Below, in pieces: positions 8,548 through 16,060 of a stretch of 64,000 bases of DNA. The notes beneath the pieces are model-generated. The model worked only from the letters and a program-made list of their open reading frames with translations, did no database searches and had not been told where the DNA came from. The translations under genes and the position numbers were made by a program. Source of the stretch: Spirosoma sordidisoli (GTDB lineage: Bacteria > Bacteroidota > Bacteroidia > Cytophagales > Spirosomataceae); contig NZ_SBLB01000001.1 in assembly GCF_004138325.1 (NCBI RefSeq), positions 1,931,855 to 1,995,854 on the forward strand, given 5' to 3'. How positions within the stretch are numbered: the first letter of the stretch is position 1; every line of letters begins with the position of its first letter.

Positions 8548-9718
8548 TCGTTGCAGCGCTAGTCCGCGCGGTTCGTTCAGGTGTATCGGTATCGCTTTTG
8601 TGTACCGGTCTGTCCAGCCAGCTGCGCCAGTCCATAGCGCGTATCAGCACGTAGCCAGCGCCCAAAGCTAAGCCCCCCAGCCCAAACAGCAGCACCAGCA
8701 GGGTCCGTTTGGGCGAAACCCGTTCGAGCGGTACCGTTGGGGGTTCGAGGACTTTAAAGACCGGCGTCCGCTCCTGCACCTTCAGCCGGGCCTGTTCGTA
8801 GCGCCGGGCCAGCTCGGTATAGAGCCCCTGCGCCAGCGTTAGCTCGTCGGTCAGGCGCTGCCGCTCCAGCGTGGCCGTTTGCAGAAACAGGCGCTGGTGC
8901 TGGTCGTTATGCCGAAACAGCCGGAGCTGCGCCGTCTGGTAGCGCTGGCGGGCGTCGGCAAGCTGCCGGTGATAGAACAACAGATCCTGCCGGGCCTTTT
9001 CGGTGCGGTAGCCCACTACGTACTGCTGCAGGTAATCCATGGCCAGCTGCGCCACCGTTGCCGACGCGCTGGCATCGGGCATCCGGGCCGTTATCGTGAT
9101 AATGCCGGAGCGTGTGTCGAACCGCGCACTCACCCGTTCGCCGACGGCCTCGATCAGGGCTTTCTGCCGCATCGACAGCCGGATGGGTTGCCCGGGCCTG
9201 ACCCGCGCGGGCGGTGCCAGCTCGCGGCTACCCGCTCCGAACCACCGCCCGATCTGCGCGACCAGGCTACGCTCCGGGCGAATCAACTGGCCAACGGTGG
9301 TCGTATCGCCCTGGGTCAGCCGCACGCGCTGATCGATCAGCGCCAGCAGAAAAGGGGTGCTCTGCAGAATATTGGGGTACAGATCGGGCCGAATGGTTTC
9401 GGTATCGGTGCCGTCGGAGAGATCGAAGCCCGAAAACCCCGCCACCGACGCCAGCTGCCGGATTCGGTCGCCCGACCCATCGGTCAGTTCGGGCATCACC
9501 CGCGCCCCGGCCGCGTACTCGGGCCGGAGCAGCAGCGCCACCGCCACGCCCAGCAGCGCGCCCGCCAGCCCGGTCAGCCAGACCAGCCGCCGGTTGGCCC
9601 AAAGCACGCGCCCGCTGGTTTCGGGCGACAGCTCGGCCCAGGCCAGGCGCTTTGGATGGATAGTCACGGTGTCCAGATCGGGGTGGTTCTGCCCTCTCCG
9701 ACGTACAGACACGCCCAA
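8537..9718 (-). CDS. Wzz-like polysaccharide chain-length determinant
   Basis: Inner-membrane polysaccharide co-polymerase, 393 residues from a TTG start at 9718. Two membrane segments flank a long periplasmic coiled-coil region: TM1 at about 46-66 (LTGLAGALLGVAVALLL) and TM2 near 345-363 (LLVLLFGLGGLALGAGYV). The region before TM2 has the Pro-rich KVLEPPTVPLERVSPKR typical of Wzz. No tyrosine kinase domain is fused. A GTG at 9665-9667 (MTIHPKRLAW) is an equally good start. A box TAACTTTA reading leftwards at 9734-9741, one mismatch from TAnnTTTG, could be the operon promoter. This is the first gene of the nine-gene minus-strand operon. Confidence 0.85.
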   Translation of the reverse strand: MGVSVRRRGQNHPDLDTVTIHPKRLAWAELSPETSGRVLWANRRLVWLTGLAGALLGVAVALLLRPEYAAGARVMPELTDGSGDRIRQLASVAGFSGFDLSDGTDTETIRPDLYPNILQSTPFLLALIDQRVRLTQGDTTTVGQLIRPERSLVAQIGRWFGAGSRELAPPARVRPGQPIRLSMRQKALIEAVGERVSARFDTRSGIITITARMPDASASATVAQLAMDYLQQYVVGYRTEKARQDLLFYHRQLADARQRYQTAQLRLFRHNDQHQRLFLQTATLERQRLTDELTLAQGLYTELARRYEQARLKVQERTPVFKVLEPPTVPLERVSPKRTLLVLLFGLGGLALGAGYVLIRAMDWRSWLDRPVHKSDTDTPERTARTSAATNDR

Positions 9719-9757
9719 TGTCTCTGCTGACCGGTAAAGTTAGCGGCCGGGCGGGCG

Positions 9758-10888
9758 TTACATCCGCTGCATCAGCCGAACGACCATCTCGTTTTTCCAG
9801 GACAGGAAGTCGCCCGCTTCGATATGGGCCCGCGCCTGCCGCACCAGCCAGAGGTAGAACGTCAGGTTATGCAGGCTGGCAATCTGCCCGCTCAGCAGCT
9901 CGTCGGCCTTGAACAGATGCCGGAGGTACGCTTTGGAGTAGAACGTACTGGCGTAGCCGCCCAGCCCCGCATCGATCGGACTGAAGTCGCGGCTCCATTT
10001 TTCGTTCTTGATATTCATGATGCCTTCCGTGGTGAACAGCAGGCCATGGCGGGCATTGCGGGTTGGCATCACACAGTCGAACATATCGACGCCCCTGGCA
10101 ATGGCTTCGAGGATGTTGGCGGGTGTACCTACGCCCATGAGGTAGCGGGGTTTGTCGGCAGGCAGGATTTCGTTGACCAGCTCAATGGTTTCGTACATGG
10201 CTTCGGCGGGTTCGCCCACGGCCAGACCACCAATGGCGTTGCCTTCGCGCTCCTTGCTGGCAATGAACGTTGCCGACTGTTTCCGCAGGTCGGGATAGGT
10301 GCTGCCCTGTACGATAGGGAACAGGGTTTGTTTATAGCCGTAGTGTCCCTCGGTGCTGTCGAACCGGTCGATGCAGCGGTCGAGCCATCGGTGGGTCATC
10401 TCCATCGATGCGCGGGCATAGCCGTACTCGCAGGGGTAGGGCGTACACTCGTCGAACGCCATGATGATATCGGCGCCGATGGTCCGCTGAATGTCCATGA
10501 CGCCTTCGGGCGAGAAGTGGTGCTTCGACCCGTCGATATGTGACATAAACGTGACCCCTTCTTCCTTGATCTTGCGCGTTCCCGACAGCGAATAGACCTG
10601 GTACCCACCCGAATCGGTCAGGATAGGGCGTCGCCAGCCGTTGAACGCATGCAGTCCACCCGCCTGCCCCAGCACATCGAGGCCCGGACGCAGGTACAGG
10701 TGGTAGGTATTGCCCAGAATAATTTCGGCGTTGATGTCGGTTTCGAGTTCACGCTGGTGAACGGCCTTCACGGTCCCGGCCGTGCCGACTGGCATAAATA
10801 TTGGTGTCTGTATAGGCCCATGATCCGTCGTAAGCAGCCCCGTCCGGGCCTTCGACTGTGGATCATGCGCCGTAATCGAAAAATTCAT
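9758..10888 (-). CDS. tgt: tRNA-guanine transglycosylase (queuosine)
   Basis: Exchanges G34 for a queuosine precursor in GUN-anticodon tRNAs, including tRNA-Asn, which is encoded 3 kb away. The start is placed at ATG 10886-10888 (MNFSITAHDP); an upstream TTG at 10894 lies inside the promoter box. Family motifs: LTDSGGYQVYSLSG, MAFDECTPYPCEY, GGLAVGEP, YLMGVGTP and FDCVMPTRNARHG with the nucleophilic Asp. The zinc site (CxCxxC...H) of Proteobacterial Tgt is absent: the equivalent stretch reads SPIDAGLGGYASTFYSKAYL, with no cysteine. I believe other Bacteroidota Tgts look the same. It is monocistronic and separate from the downstream polysaccharide operon. Confidence 0.95.
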   Translation of the reverse strand: MNFSITAHDPQSKARTGLLTTDHGPIQTPIFMPVGTAGTVKAVHQRELETDINAEIILGNTYHLYLRPGLDVLGQAGGLHAFNGWRRPILTDSGGYQVYSLSGTRKIKEEGVTFMSHIDGSKHHFSPEGVMDIQRTIGADIIMAFDECTPYPCEYGYARASMEMTHRWLDRCIDRFDSTEGHYGYKQTLFPIVQGSTYPDLRKQSATFIASKEREGNAIGGLAVGEPAEAMYETIELVNEILPADKPRYLMGVGTPANILEAIARGVDMFDCVMPTRNARHGLLFTTEGIMNIKNEKWSRDFSPIDAGLGGYASTFYSKAYLRHLFKADELLSGQIASLHNLTFYLWLVRQARAHIEAGDFLSWKNEMVVRLMQRM

Positions 10889-10891
10889 CCA

Positions 10892-10899
10892 CAAAGATA
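10892..10899 (-). promoter_or_regulatory. -7 promoter box of tgt
   Basis: Perfect Bacteroidota -7 consensus (TATCTTTG on the minus strand). The ATG lies only 3 nt after the box, so transcription would begin at or within the start codon and the mRNA would be leaderless or nearly so. No clear -33 TTG was assigned. Confidence 0.6.
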
Positions 10900-10907
10900 G
10901 GGAAGGA

Positions 10908-11195
10908 GTGATGAGTTATGAGCGATGAACGATGAGTTATGAATGATGACAGCTATGAGCCACCCGGGGGCGTGTCCCCACGGCCACCTTCGCGTCAGCA
11001 AAGATCCAGACGCATAGTCGTGGGAACATCCTCGCCGGTCCTGTTACTTGATTACGCGACAGCAACACTATCCGGACAGGTGCCCGTGGGGACACGGCCA
11101 CGGGTGGCTCTTCACTCATCACTCATCGCTCATCACTCATCATTCATCATTCATCATTCAGTCCCGCTCATCGCTAATCACTCATAACTCATCAC
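10908..11195. repeat. Composite palindromic element with ATGA-type repeat arms
   Basis: The gap between tgt and the GT2 gene is a nested inverted structure. Outer arms are runs of degenerate 7-mers of the ATGAGTG/ATGAATG type: left about 10908-10950, right about 11111-11195 in the complementary orientation (ATCACTC, ATCATTC). Inside are 27-bp inverted repeats, 10957-10983 and 11084-11110, matching at 25 of 27 positions and centred on GTGTCCCCACGG. The core segment 11053-11080 (beginning TACGCGACAGCAACA) recurs at 37531-37560. It looks like a non-autonomous, MITE-like element. No gene lies in it. Confidence 0.75.
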
Positions 11196-11202
11196 TCTTC
11201 TT

Positions 11203-11210
11203 TACCTTTG
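11203..11210 (+). promoter_or_regulatory. -7 promoter box of the GT2 gene
   Basis: Perfect TAnnTTTG match (TACCTTTG). It lies directly at the edge of the repeat element and 52 bp before the proposed GTG start of the GT2 gene. The TTG that could also open the reading frame (11208) is inside this box, which argues against it as the start. Confidence 0.55.
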
Positions 11211-11261
11211 CCGCTTCATTCAGATAATCAATTCACTACTGAACAACCGTTTACTTTTTCC

Positions 11262-12494
11262 GTGATCACTGCCCTCCTGATCGCCTGGCTGCTTGTGGTC
11301 GGCATTCAGCTCGTTTATATCCTGTTTATCTACACCCGAACGGCCTTTTACCGGCAACCCCAGCGGATGGCGGTAGCGGTGGCCGAAGCGGTTTCGGCGC
11401 CAGTCCGATCGCGACAGGCCGCTGGTGAGACACTGACCGACGACGAAGCCGCGGGCGTGACGGTCGTGGTTTGTGCCCATAATGAGCTGCACAACCTGAC
11501 CGAGCTGCTGCCCCTGCTCAACGAGCAGCACTACCCCACCTTCGAAGTCCTCGTCATGGACGACCGCTCGACCGACGGCACCGTAGCGTACCTCGAAAAC
11601 GACATCGCCAGCCTCGACCGGGTTCGGTTCATCCGCATCGCCAACGAACACGAACACATTACCCCGAAGAAGTACGCCCTGACCATAGCCCTCAAAAAAG
11701 CCACCTACCCCACCGTCCTGCTCACCGACGCCGACTGCCGCCCCGCTTCGGCCGACTGGCTGGCCGGTATGGTTACTCCCCTCTCCGACCCCAGCCGCGA
11801 CATCGTCCTTGGTTTTTCACCCTACGAAGCCCGGCCGGGTCTGCTGAACCTGCTCATCCGCGCCGAAACGCTGTTTACGGCCGTACAGTACTTTTCGCTC
11901 GCGCTGGTGGGTCGGCCGTATATGGGCGTGGGGCGCAACCTGGCCTACCGGACCAAAACCTTCTTCGCCAACCGGGGTTTTTATACCCACAAGAACGTGC
12001 TCGGTGGCGACGACGATCTGTTCATCAACGAAGTAGCTACGGCCCGCAACACCGCCATCTGCCTCGACGAAGCTACCTTCATGTGGTCGAAACCGAAGGA
12101 AAGCTGGGCCGACTGGCGCATCCAGAAACGACGGCACCTGAACGTAGGCAAGCACTACAAGCCAGGTCATAAATTCCGGCTGGGTCTGCTCACCGGCTCG
12201 CACGTACTCAGCTGGCTGCTGGCCCTGGCGGCTGGTAGCGTACTGCTGATAAAAGAAATACGGCAGGTGCCGTTCACGACCGACGAATGGCTACTTTTGC
12301 TCATTGCCTCGGGCGTGTTTACGTTCCGGTGGCTGGCGTTCTGGGGCGTTGTAGGCCGAATCAGTTACCGGCTGGCGCATACCGTTCACTGGGCGCTGGT
12401 GCCGTTGACCGACCTGATGCTCGGCATCTATTACGGCCTGGCGGGTCTGAAAACCCTCTTCCGCCGACGTCGGCAGCGCTACTACTGGCGGTAG
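11262..12494 (+). CDS. Membrane glycosyltransferase family 2
   Basis: Processive-type GT-A glycosyltransferase, about 410 residues from the GTG at 11262 (VITALLIAWLLVVGIQ); an earlier TTG at 11208 is inside the -7 box and is unlikely. It has an N-terminal membrane helix, the GT2 core with VVVCAHNELHNL, VMDDRSTDGT, LLTDADCRPAS (the DxD region), GVGRNLAYR, GGDDDLFINE and KRRHLNVGKHY, and two or three C-terminal membrane helices. It resembles cell-wall-biogenesis GT2 enzymes. It stands alone between tgt and rsmG, not in either polysaccharide cluster, so its product is unknown. Confidence 0.85.
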   Translation: MITALLIAWLLVVGIQLVYILFIYTRTAFYRQPQRMAVAVAEAVSAPVRSRQAAGETLTDDEAAGVTVVVCAHNELHNLTELLPLLNEQHYPTFEVLVMDDRSTDGTVAYLENDIASLDRVRFIRIANEHEHITPKKYALTIALKKATYPTVLLTDADCRPASADWLAGMVTPLSDPSRDIVLGFSPYEARPGLLNLLIRAETLFTAVQYFSLALVGRPYMGVGRNLAYRTKTFFANRGFYTHKNVLGGDDDLFINEVATARNTAICLDEATFMWSKPKESWADWRIQKRRHLNVGKHYKPGHKFRLGLLTGSHVLSWLLALAAGSVLLIKEIRQVPFTTDEWLLLLIASGVFTFRWLAFWGVVGRISYRLAHTVHWALVPLTDLMLGIYYGLAGLKTLFRRRRQRYYWR

Positions 12495-12553
12495 ATGGCT
12501 AGAGAGCACCGATGAGCGGTCGGCATCTGACCGGGCCAATTGAATGAACTGTG

Positions 12554-13183
12554 ATGACTATTGATCTTCTGCTTACTTATTTCCCGAATCTGACGGAGCA
12601 ACAGCGAGAGCAGTTTGCCGCGCTGGACGGGCTCTACCGCGACTGGAACGCCAAAATCAACGTTATTTCGCGCCAAGACATCGACGCTCTGTACGAGAAG
12701 CACGTGCTTCACTCGCTGGGTATCGCCAAAATTGTGTCGTTCAAACCCGGCACCGAAATCCTGGACGTAGGCACGGGGGGCGGCTTTCCCGGCATTCCGC
12801 TGGCTATCCTGTTTCCCATGGCCGACTTTCATCTGGTCGACAGCATCGGCAAAAAGATCAAGGTGGTACAGGAAGTGGCCGACGCCTTGGGGCTCACCAA
12901 TGTCAGGGCCGAGCAGGCCCGCGTGGAGCAGCTCAACACCACCTACGATTTTGTGGTTAGTCGGGCCGTAACGCGGCTGAAGCCGTTTCTGGGCTGGGTT
13001 CGCTACAAGATTCACAAAAATGGCAACAACGACCGCCCCAACGGGGTTTTGTACCTGAAAGGCGGTGACCTGACTGAAGAACTCGCCGAAGTCCCTGACC
13101 GGTACCGGGTCTACGACCTCTCCGATTACTTCAAAGAGCCGTTTTTCGAAACCAAAAAAGTAATTTACGTCCCGAAGAAATAG
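12554..13183 (+). CDS. rsmG: 16S rRNA (guanine-527-N7)-methyltransferase
   Basis: SAM-dependent methylation of G527 in the 16S rRNA 530 loop. 209 residues from ATG 12554; the preceding in-frame GTG at 12551 is a less likely start. The SAM-binding motif is ILDVGTGGGFPGIPLAI (about 72-88), followed by LVDSIGKKIKVV and DFVVSRAVTRL, all standard for RsmG/GidB. The length fits the Bacteroidota form. It follows the GT2 gene by about 60 bp on the same strand. Confidence 0.96.
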   Translation: MTIDLLLTYFPNLTEQQREQFAALDGLYRDWNAKINVISRQDIDALYEKHVLHSLGIAKIVSFKPGTEILDVGTGGGFPGIPLAILFPMADFHLVDSIGKKIKVVQEVADALGLTNVRAEQARVEQLNTTYDFVVSRAVTRLKPFLGWVRYKIHKNGNNDRPNGVLYLKGGDLTEELAEVPDRYRVYDLSDYFKEPFFETKKVIYVPKK

Positions 13184-13304
13184 GTATCACGATGAGGAAA
13201 CACCGCTTCATTAGCGACAGCCTCCCGCCGTTGGTAACGCGATAAAGCCACGTCAGAGCATGCGTGGCCGAGTGGCCGCTACCTTAGTCCGTGCGGTTGT
13301 CACC

Positions 13305-13328
13305 GTGGTCCGTGTCTCCACGGACCAC
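13305..13328. repeat. Dispersed hairpin GTGGTCCGTG / CACGGACCAC
   Basis: Perfect 10-bp inverted repeat with a 4-nt loop in the 300-bp gap between rsmG and the next gene. The same hairpin recurs at 37506-37529 and a half copy (CCGTGGTCCGTA) at 55428-55439. Nearby TACGCGTCCCGGTGC (13368-13382) also recurs at 37741-37756 with one extra C. These are pieces of one dispersed repeat family. Confidence 0.7.
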
Positions 13329-13481
13329 ATGACCAGATGGTTTTCGCTGACGCGAGAGTGATCCAACTACGCGTCCCGGTGCGGATCGAAGCGCCGACCG
13401 CACGAACGAGGACAAACCAACCGAACCCTGGAGGCCCTATACCGACAACCGGATTTCAACATTGGCATACCCAAATCAACT

Positions 13482-13811
13482 ATGAACGAAAAATTCCATT
13501 CCAGCAGTTTCAAGGACCCCATCAACCGCGACGAGGTTGAGTTCAACGACAAAGGGGTTACGTTTCGGGTGCGCAAGCTCATCGGCGGCACCGACAACTT
13601 CGTGTTCTACTCCGACATTTCGGGCGTCGAGATCGACAACGGCGTTTTTTTCTCGACGGTACGGGTTATTCCGCGGGCGCGGCCGGAGATCGTGATCCGC
13701 AACTTTACCAAGGGCGACGCCCGGCGCATCAAGGAGCTGATCCTGCAGAACGTGCCGAGCAACCGCCCCGATATGTTTGGTGGCCCTACGGGCGGCTATC
13801 CAGCGCGCTGA
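13482..13811 (+). CDS. Small conserved protein of unknown function
   Basis: 109 residues, soluble, no signal peptide or membrane helix. The sequence alternates short strands and turns (EFNDKGVTFRVRKLIGG, FVFYSDISGVEIDNGVFF, EIVIRNFTKGDARRIKELIL), a pattern I would expect of a PH-like or GRAM-like beta fold ending in a helix, but I cannot name the family. The C-terminus is Gly/Pro-rich. Codon use matches the neighbours and it is preceded by a 300-bp gap with palindromic repeats, so it is probably transcribed alone. Function unknown. Confidence 0.7.
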   Translation: MNEKFHSSSFKDPINRDEVEFNDKGVTFRVRKLIGGTDNFVFYSDISGVEIDNGVFFSTVRVIPRARPEIVIRNFTKGDARRIKELILQNVPSNRPDMFGGPTGGYPAR

Positions 13812-13903
13812 TCATCAACGGGGTAGCTGGCCTATCCCGCCTGCTGACGTCCTGACGGCATATTTTTTCTAAGAATATACTTGCGCGGTGTTGTGTTACG
13901 CAC

Positions 13904-13911
13904 TACTTTTG
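13904..13911 (+). promoter_or_regulatory. Promoter of tRNA-Asn
   Basis: Perfect -7 box TACTTTTG with a TTG at 13881-13883, 20 nt upstream, matching the Bacteroidota TTG/TAnnTTTG layout. Predicted transcription start about 13917, some 16 nt before the mature tRNA. Confidence 0.75.
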
Positions 13912-13932
13912 CACCCACAATAACCGACACAC

Positions 13933-14006
13933 TCCCGAATAGCTCAGTCGGTTAGAGCATCTGACTGTTAATCAGAGGGTCGCTGGTTCGAGCCCAGCTT
14001 CGGGAG
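13933..14006 (+). tRNA. tRNA-Asn (GTT)
   Basis: 74-nt cloverleaf. Acceptor stem TCCCGAA pairs with TTCGGGA, discriminator G; D arm GCTCAGTCGGTTAGAGC; anticodon stem TCTGA/TCAGA with loop CTGTTAA and anticodon GTT at 13967-13969; T arm CTGG TTCGAGC CCAG. CCA is not encoded (the sequence continues CAAA). The anticodon is a Q34 substrate of the Tgt encoded nearby. Confidence 0.97.
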
Positions 14007-14007
14007 C

Positions 14008-14044
14008 AAAAAGCCACAAAACACGCTGTTTTGTGGCTTTTTTG
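14008..14044 (+). terminator. Rho-independent terminator of tRNA-Asn
   Basis: Stem AAGCCACAAAAC / GTTTTGTGGCTT with a short ACGCT loop, then a T-rich tail. It directly follows the tRNA. The A-run on its left side could let it also work leftwards. Confidence 0.85.
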
Positions 14045-14165
14045 TTCATCAGTACACCTGTCCTCGTAACAGAAACTCTACCACTATACGTATAAGTCGG
14101 TGAGTTAACCCTTTCACATAAAATAGTAATCTCACAATCAAAGAGTTACGACTATAAAGCTTACT

Positions 14166-15755
14166 CTAGAAGCCAAAGTTTTTCTTCAACCCTATTTTTA
14201 AAATAGGTATAACACTATCATTTGTTTCCTTAAAATCAGTATTACTAAACATTGTCCGCATGTCATCATTAATTCTTACAAAACCTAAGTCAAACAATAG
14301 TTTTAATTGACTCCGTTTTGTAGGACTTATAAAAAACTTAAAACCAAACTCGGAAAACGATCTACCTCTACCTGATTGATTCGGGTAGTTTACTGCAAAA
14401 TCATTACTATTATCGGTAACGAGTAAATAATTTGCGGCTAGATATGCGCTTACTACACCTGGAATAATTATAGCTTGTATGCCTAACCTACCATGAAAAG
14501 TATTGGTAGAAATCGATTTACTATTCAAACTATCAGGAATATTCTTCCCTAAGTAATTCAAGGCACCAAAGACTCCGATTCTGTTATCTCTCCTCCCCTT
14601 TTCTATAGGAATAAACGAAAATCCGAAATTCGTTAAAAATCCAAATGAACTGGCTTCTGGTATAAAAAAATTTCTTATTGATGCTTGTTGATTAACGGAA
14701 ACAGGTGCGGTGAATATTCTTATATCACCGTAAAGTCCGCTTTCGGTACTACCAAAGTTAGTATTTCCCAATAGCGTAATATTAGGAGTGACGGCACCTT
14801 GTCCTAATTGACTAACTAAACTGGGAATGACAGCTAGATCATTACTATCTTCTTTATTAGCTAAATCCTTCTTCTGTTTTAAGAAATCATCGTATGTATT
14901 TTTAAAATTGTTGTATTTTACGGTAAAATTATTAATCTCGGTTTCAATTTTTTGTGATCTTTTCAACAAATCAACTTCAAATGGTGCAAATAGAATAATT
15001 TGACTAAAGTTATTCGTTAGCCCTTTCAAACTATCTAACTTTTGCTCGAAACTTACAATCAGAGCTTGGATCTTGTTAACCGATGCTATTAAATCATTGG
15101 TATTCTGAAAGATGCCTATATTGTTTTTGTACAAAAATTTTGCAATCGATGCATCTTCACTTCTATTTGCAATTAATGTATCAATCAAAATACTGGTATT
15201 GACTTCCTTTAACGCCTGAATATTATTGTTAGTGATTTTTCTAAATATTGAGTCTTTTTGTGCGTACACGCTTAAAAGTAAGGCTACGGCCTTCTCATTA
15301 TCTCTTAAGATTGACAGACTATCAAATCTTTTTTTCTGTTTTAACTGTTCTAATGCGGTAACACTATCTTTTTTAATAATCGCTGCCACTGAATCAGCTA
15401 TTGGTTTAAGACTGCGATCATTTCCTGAACGTCTATATAAATCACGAACATAGTCTTTCAAGCTTTTAAACGAATTCAGATAATTTTTATACGCTCTGTT
15501 AGCAGAATCAACTCTTCTGTAGTAATTATATACATTTTCAGTCTGGCTAACCGGAATACTTCTAGAATCATAGTTATAATACTGGCTATTTAATAATTCT
15601 TGATAATTACCATTTAATTCAGGGGCTGGTCGAATAATGGTAGTCCTGTACTGAAAGGGATCTACTCTAACTTTTTCATTACTTTCCTGTAACACCTGAG
15701 CTTGTGCATACAAAGAAAAAAAGCTTAAAAGCAAAACCAATACTGTATGTCTCAT
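14166..15755 (-). CDS. AT-rich secreted coiled-coil protein, unknown function
   Basis: 529 residues with a clear signal peptide (MRHTVLVLLLSFFSLYAQAQ). Residues about 100-310 are charged and heptad-like (KKDSVTALEQLKQKKRFDSL and KIETEINNFTVKYNNFKNTY are examples), predicting long coiled coils. The C-terminal ~200 residues are Gly/aromatic-rich alternating strands ending in KIGLKKNFGF, a terminal Phe typical of outer-membrane barrel proteins. Base composition is strikingly AT-rich (many AAA, AAT and TTA codons) against GC-rich neighbours, and it sits next to a tRNA gene, so horizontal acquisition is likely. I do not recognise a named family. Confidence 0.75.
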   Translation of the reverse strand: MRHTVLVLLLSFFSLYAQAQVLQESNEKVRVDPFQYRTTIIRPAPELNGNYQELLNSQYYNYDSRSIPVSQTENVYNYYRRVDSANRAYKNYLNSFKSLKDYVRDLYRRSGNDRSLKPIADSVAAIIKKDSVTALEQLKQKKRFDSLSILRDNEKAVALLLSVYAQKDSIFRKITNNNIQALKEVNTSILIDTLIANRSEDASIAKFLYKNNIGIFQNTNDLIASVNKIQALIVSFEQKLDSLKGLTNNFSQIILFAPFEVDLLKRSQKIETEINNFTVKYNNFKNTYDDFLKQKKDLANKEDSNDLAVIPSLVSQLGQGAVTPNITLLGNTNFGSTESGLYGDIRIFTAPVSVNQQASIRNFFIPEASSFGFLTNFGFSFIPIEKGRRDNRIGVFGALNYLGKNIPDSLNSKSISTNTFHGRLGIQAIIIPGVVSAYLAANYLLVTDNSNDFAVNYPNQSGRGRSFSEFGFKFFISPTKRSQLKLLFDLGFVRINDDMRTMFSNTDFKETNDSVIPILKIGLKKNFGF

Positions 15756-16060
15756 ACTATTTTAGGTTATTAAGTTCACAAAAATTACATCAACACGTTT
15801 TTTATCAACATGAATGACGCAAAGTTGTAGTCGAGAACTTGCAGTCACAATGGGAAAAACCCCCTTTTTAGTCGTGTTTTCCTCCTTTATTACAGGTCAC
15901 ACTACCTCGCGACCAGTCACTAAACCTAAGGCGCTATTATCGTATCGATAGACTGCTGGTAAGAGAGGTAGGCCTATTGCCGAAAGAGCCTGGGAACTGC
16001 TGTGCACAGCGGCTCCCAGGCTCTTTCGGCCTGCCGGTATGCGAGGAAACCAGGCTGGTG
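15756..16060. other. Gap between AT-rich gene and activator remnant
   Basis: No credible gene. Composition changes from AT-rich to GC-rich near 15900. It holds the long palindrome 15979-16030, described separately. No copy of the tRNA-Asn 3' end, as expected for an att site, was seen. Confidence 0.5.
15979..16030. repeat. 17-bp perfect inverted repeat, 18-nt spacer
   Basis: Arms 15979-15995 and 16014-16030 (GCCGAAAGAGCCTGGGA and its complement) match exactly; the spacer contains the smaller palindrome CTGTGCACAG. It has no T-run, so it is not a standard terminator. It lies just upstream of the activator remnant. Confidence 0.8.

Noticed and set aside
7381..8562. 393-codon plus-strand ORF
   Set aside because: Antisense to the UDP-HexNAc dehydrogenase; no recognisable domain.
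13933..16030. tRNA-flanked integrative element with att sites
   Set aside because: No repeat of the tRNA 3' end and no integrase were seen; kept only as an AT-rich island of possible foreign origin.
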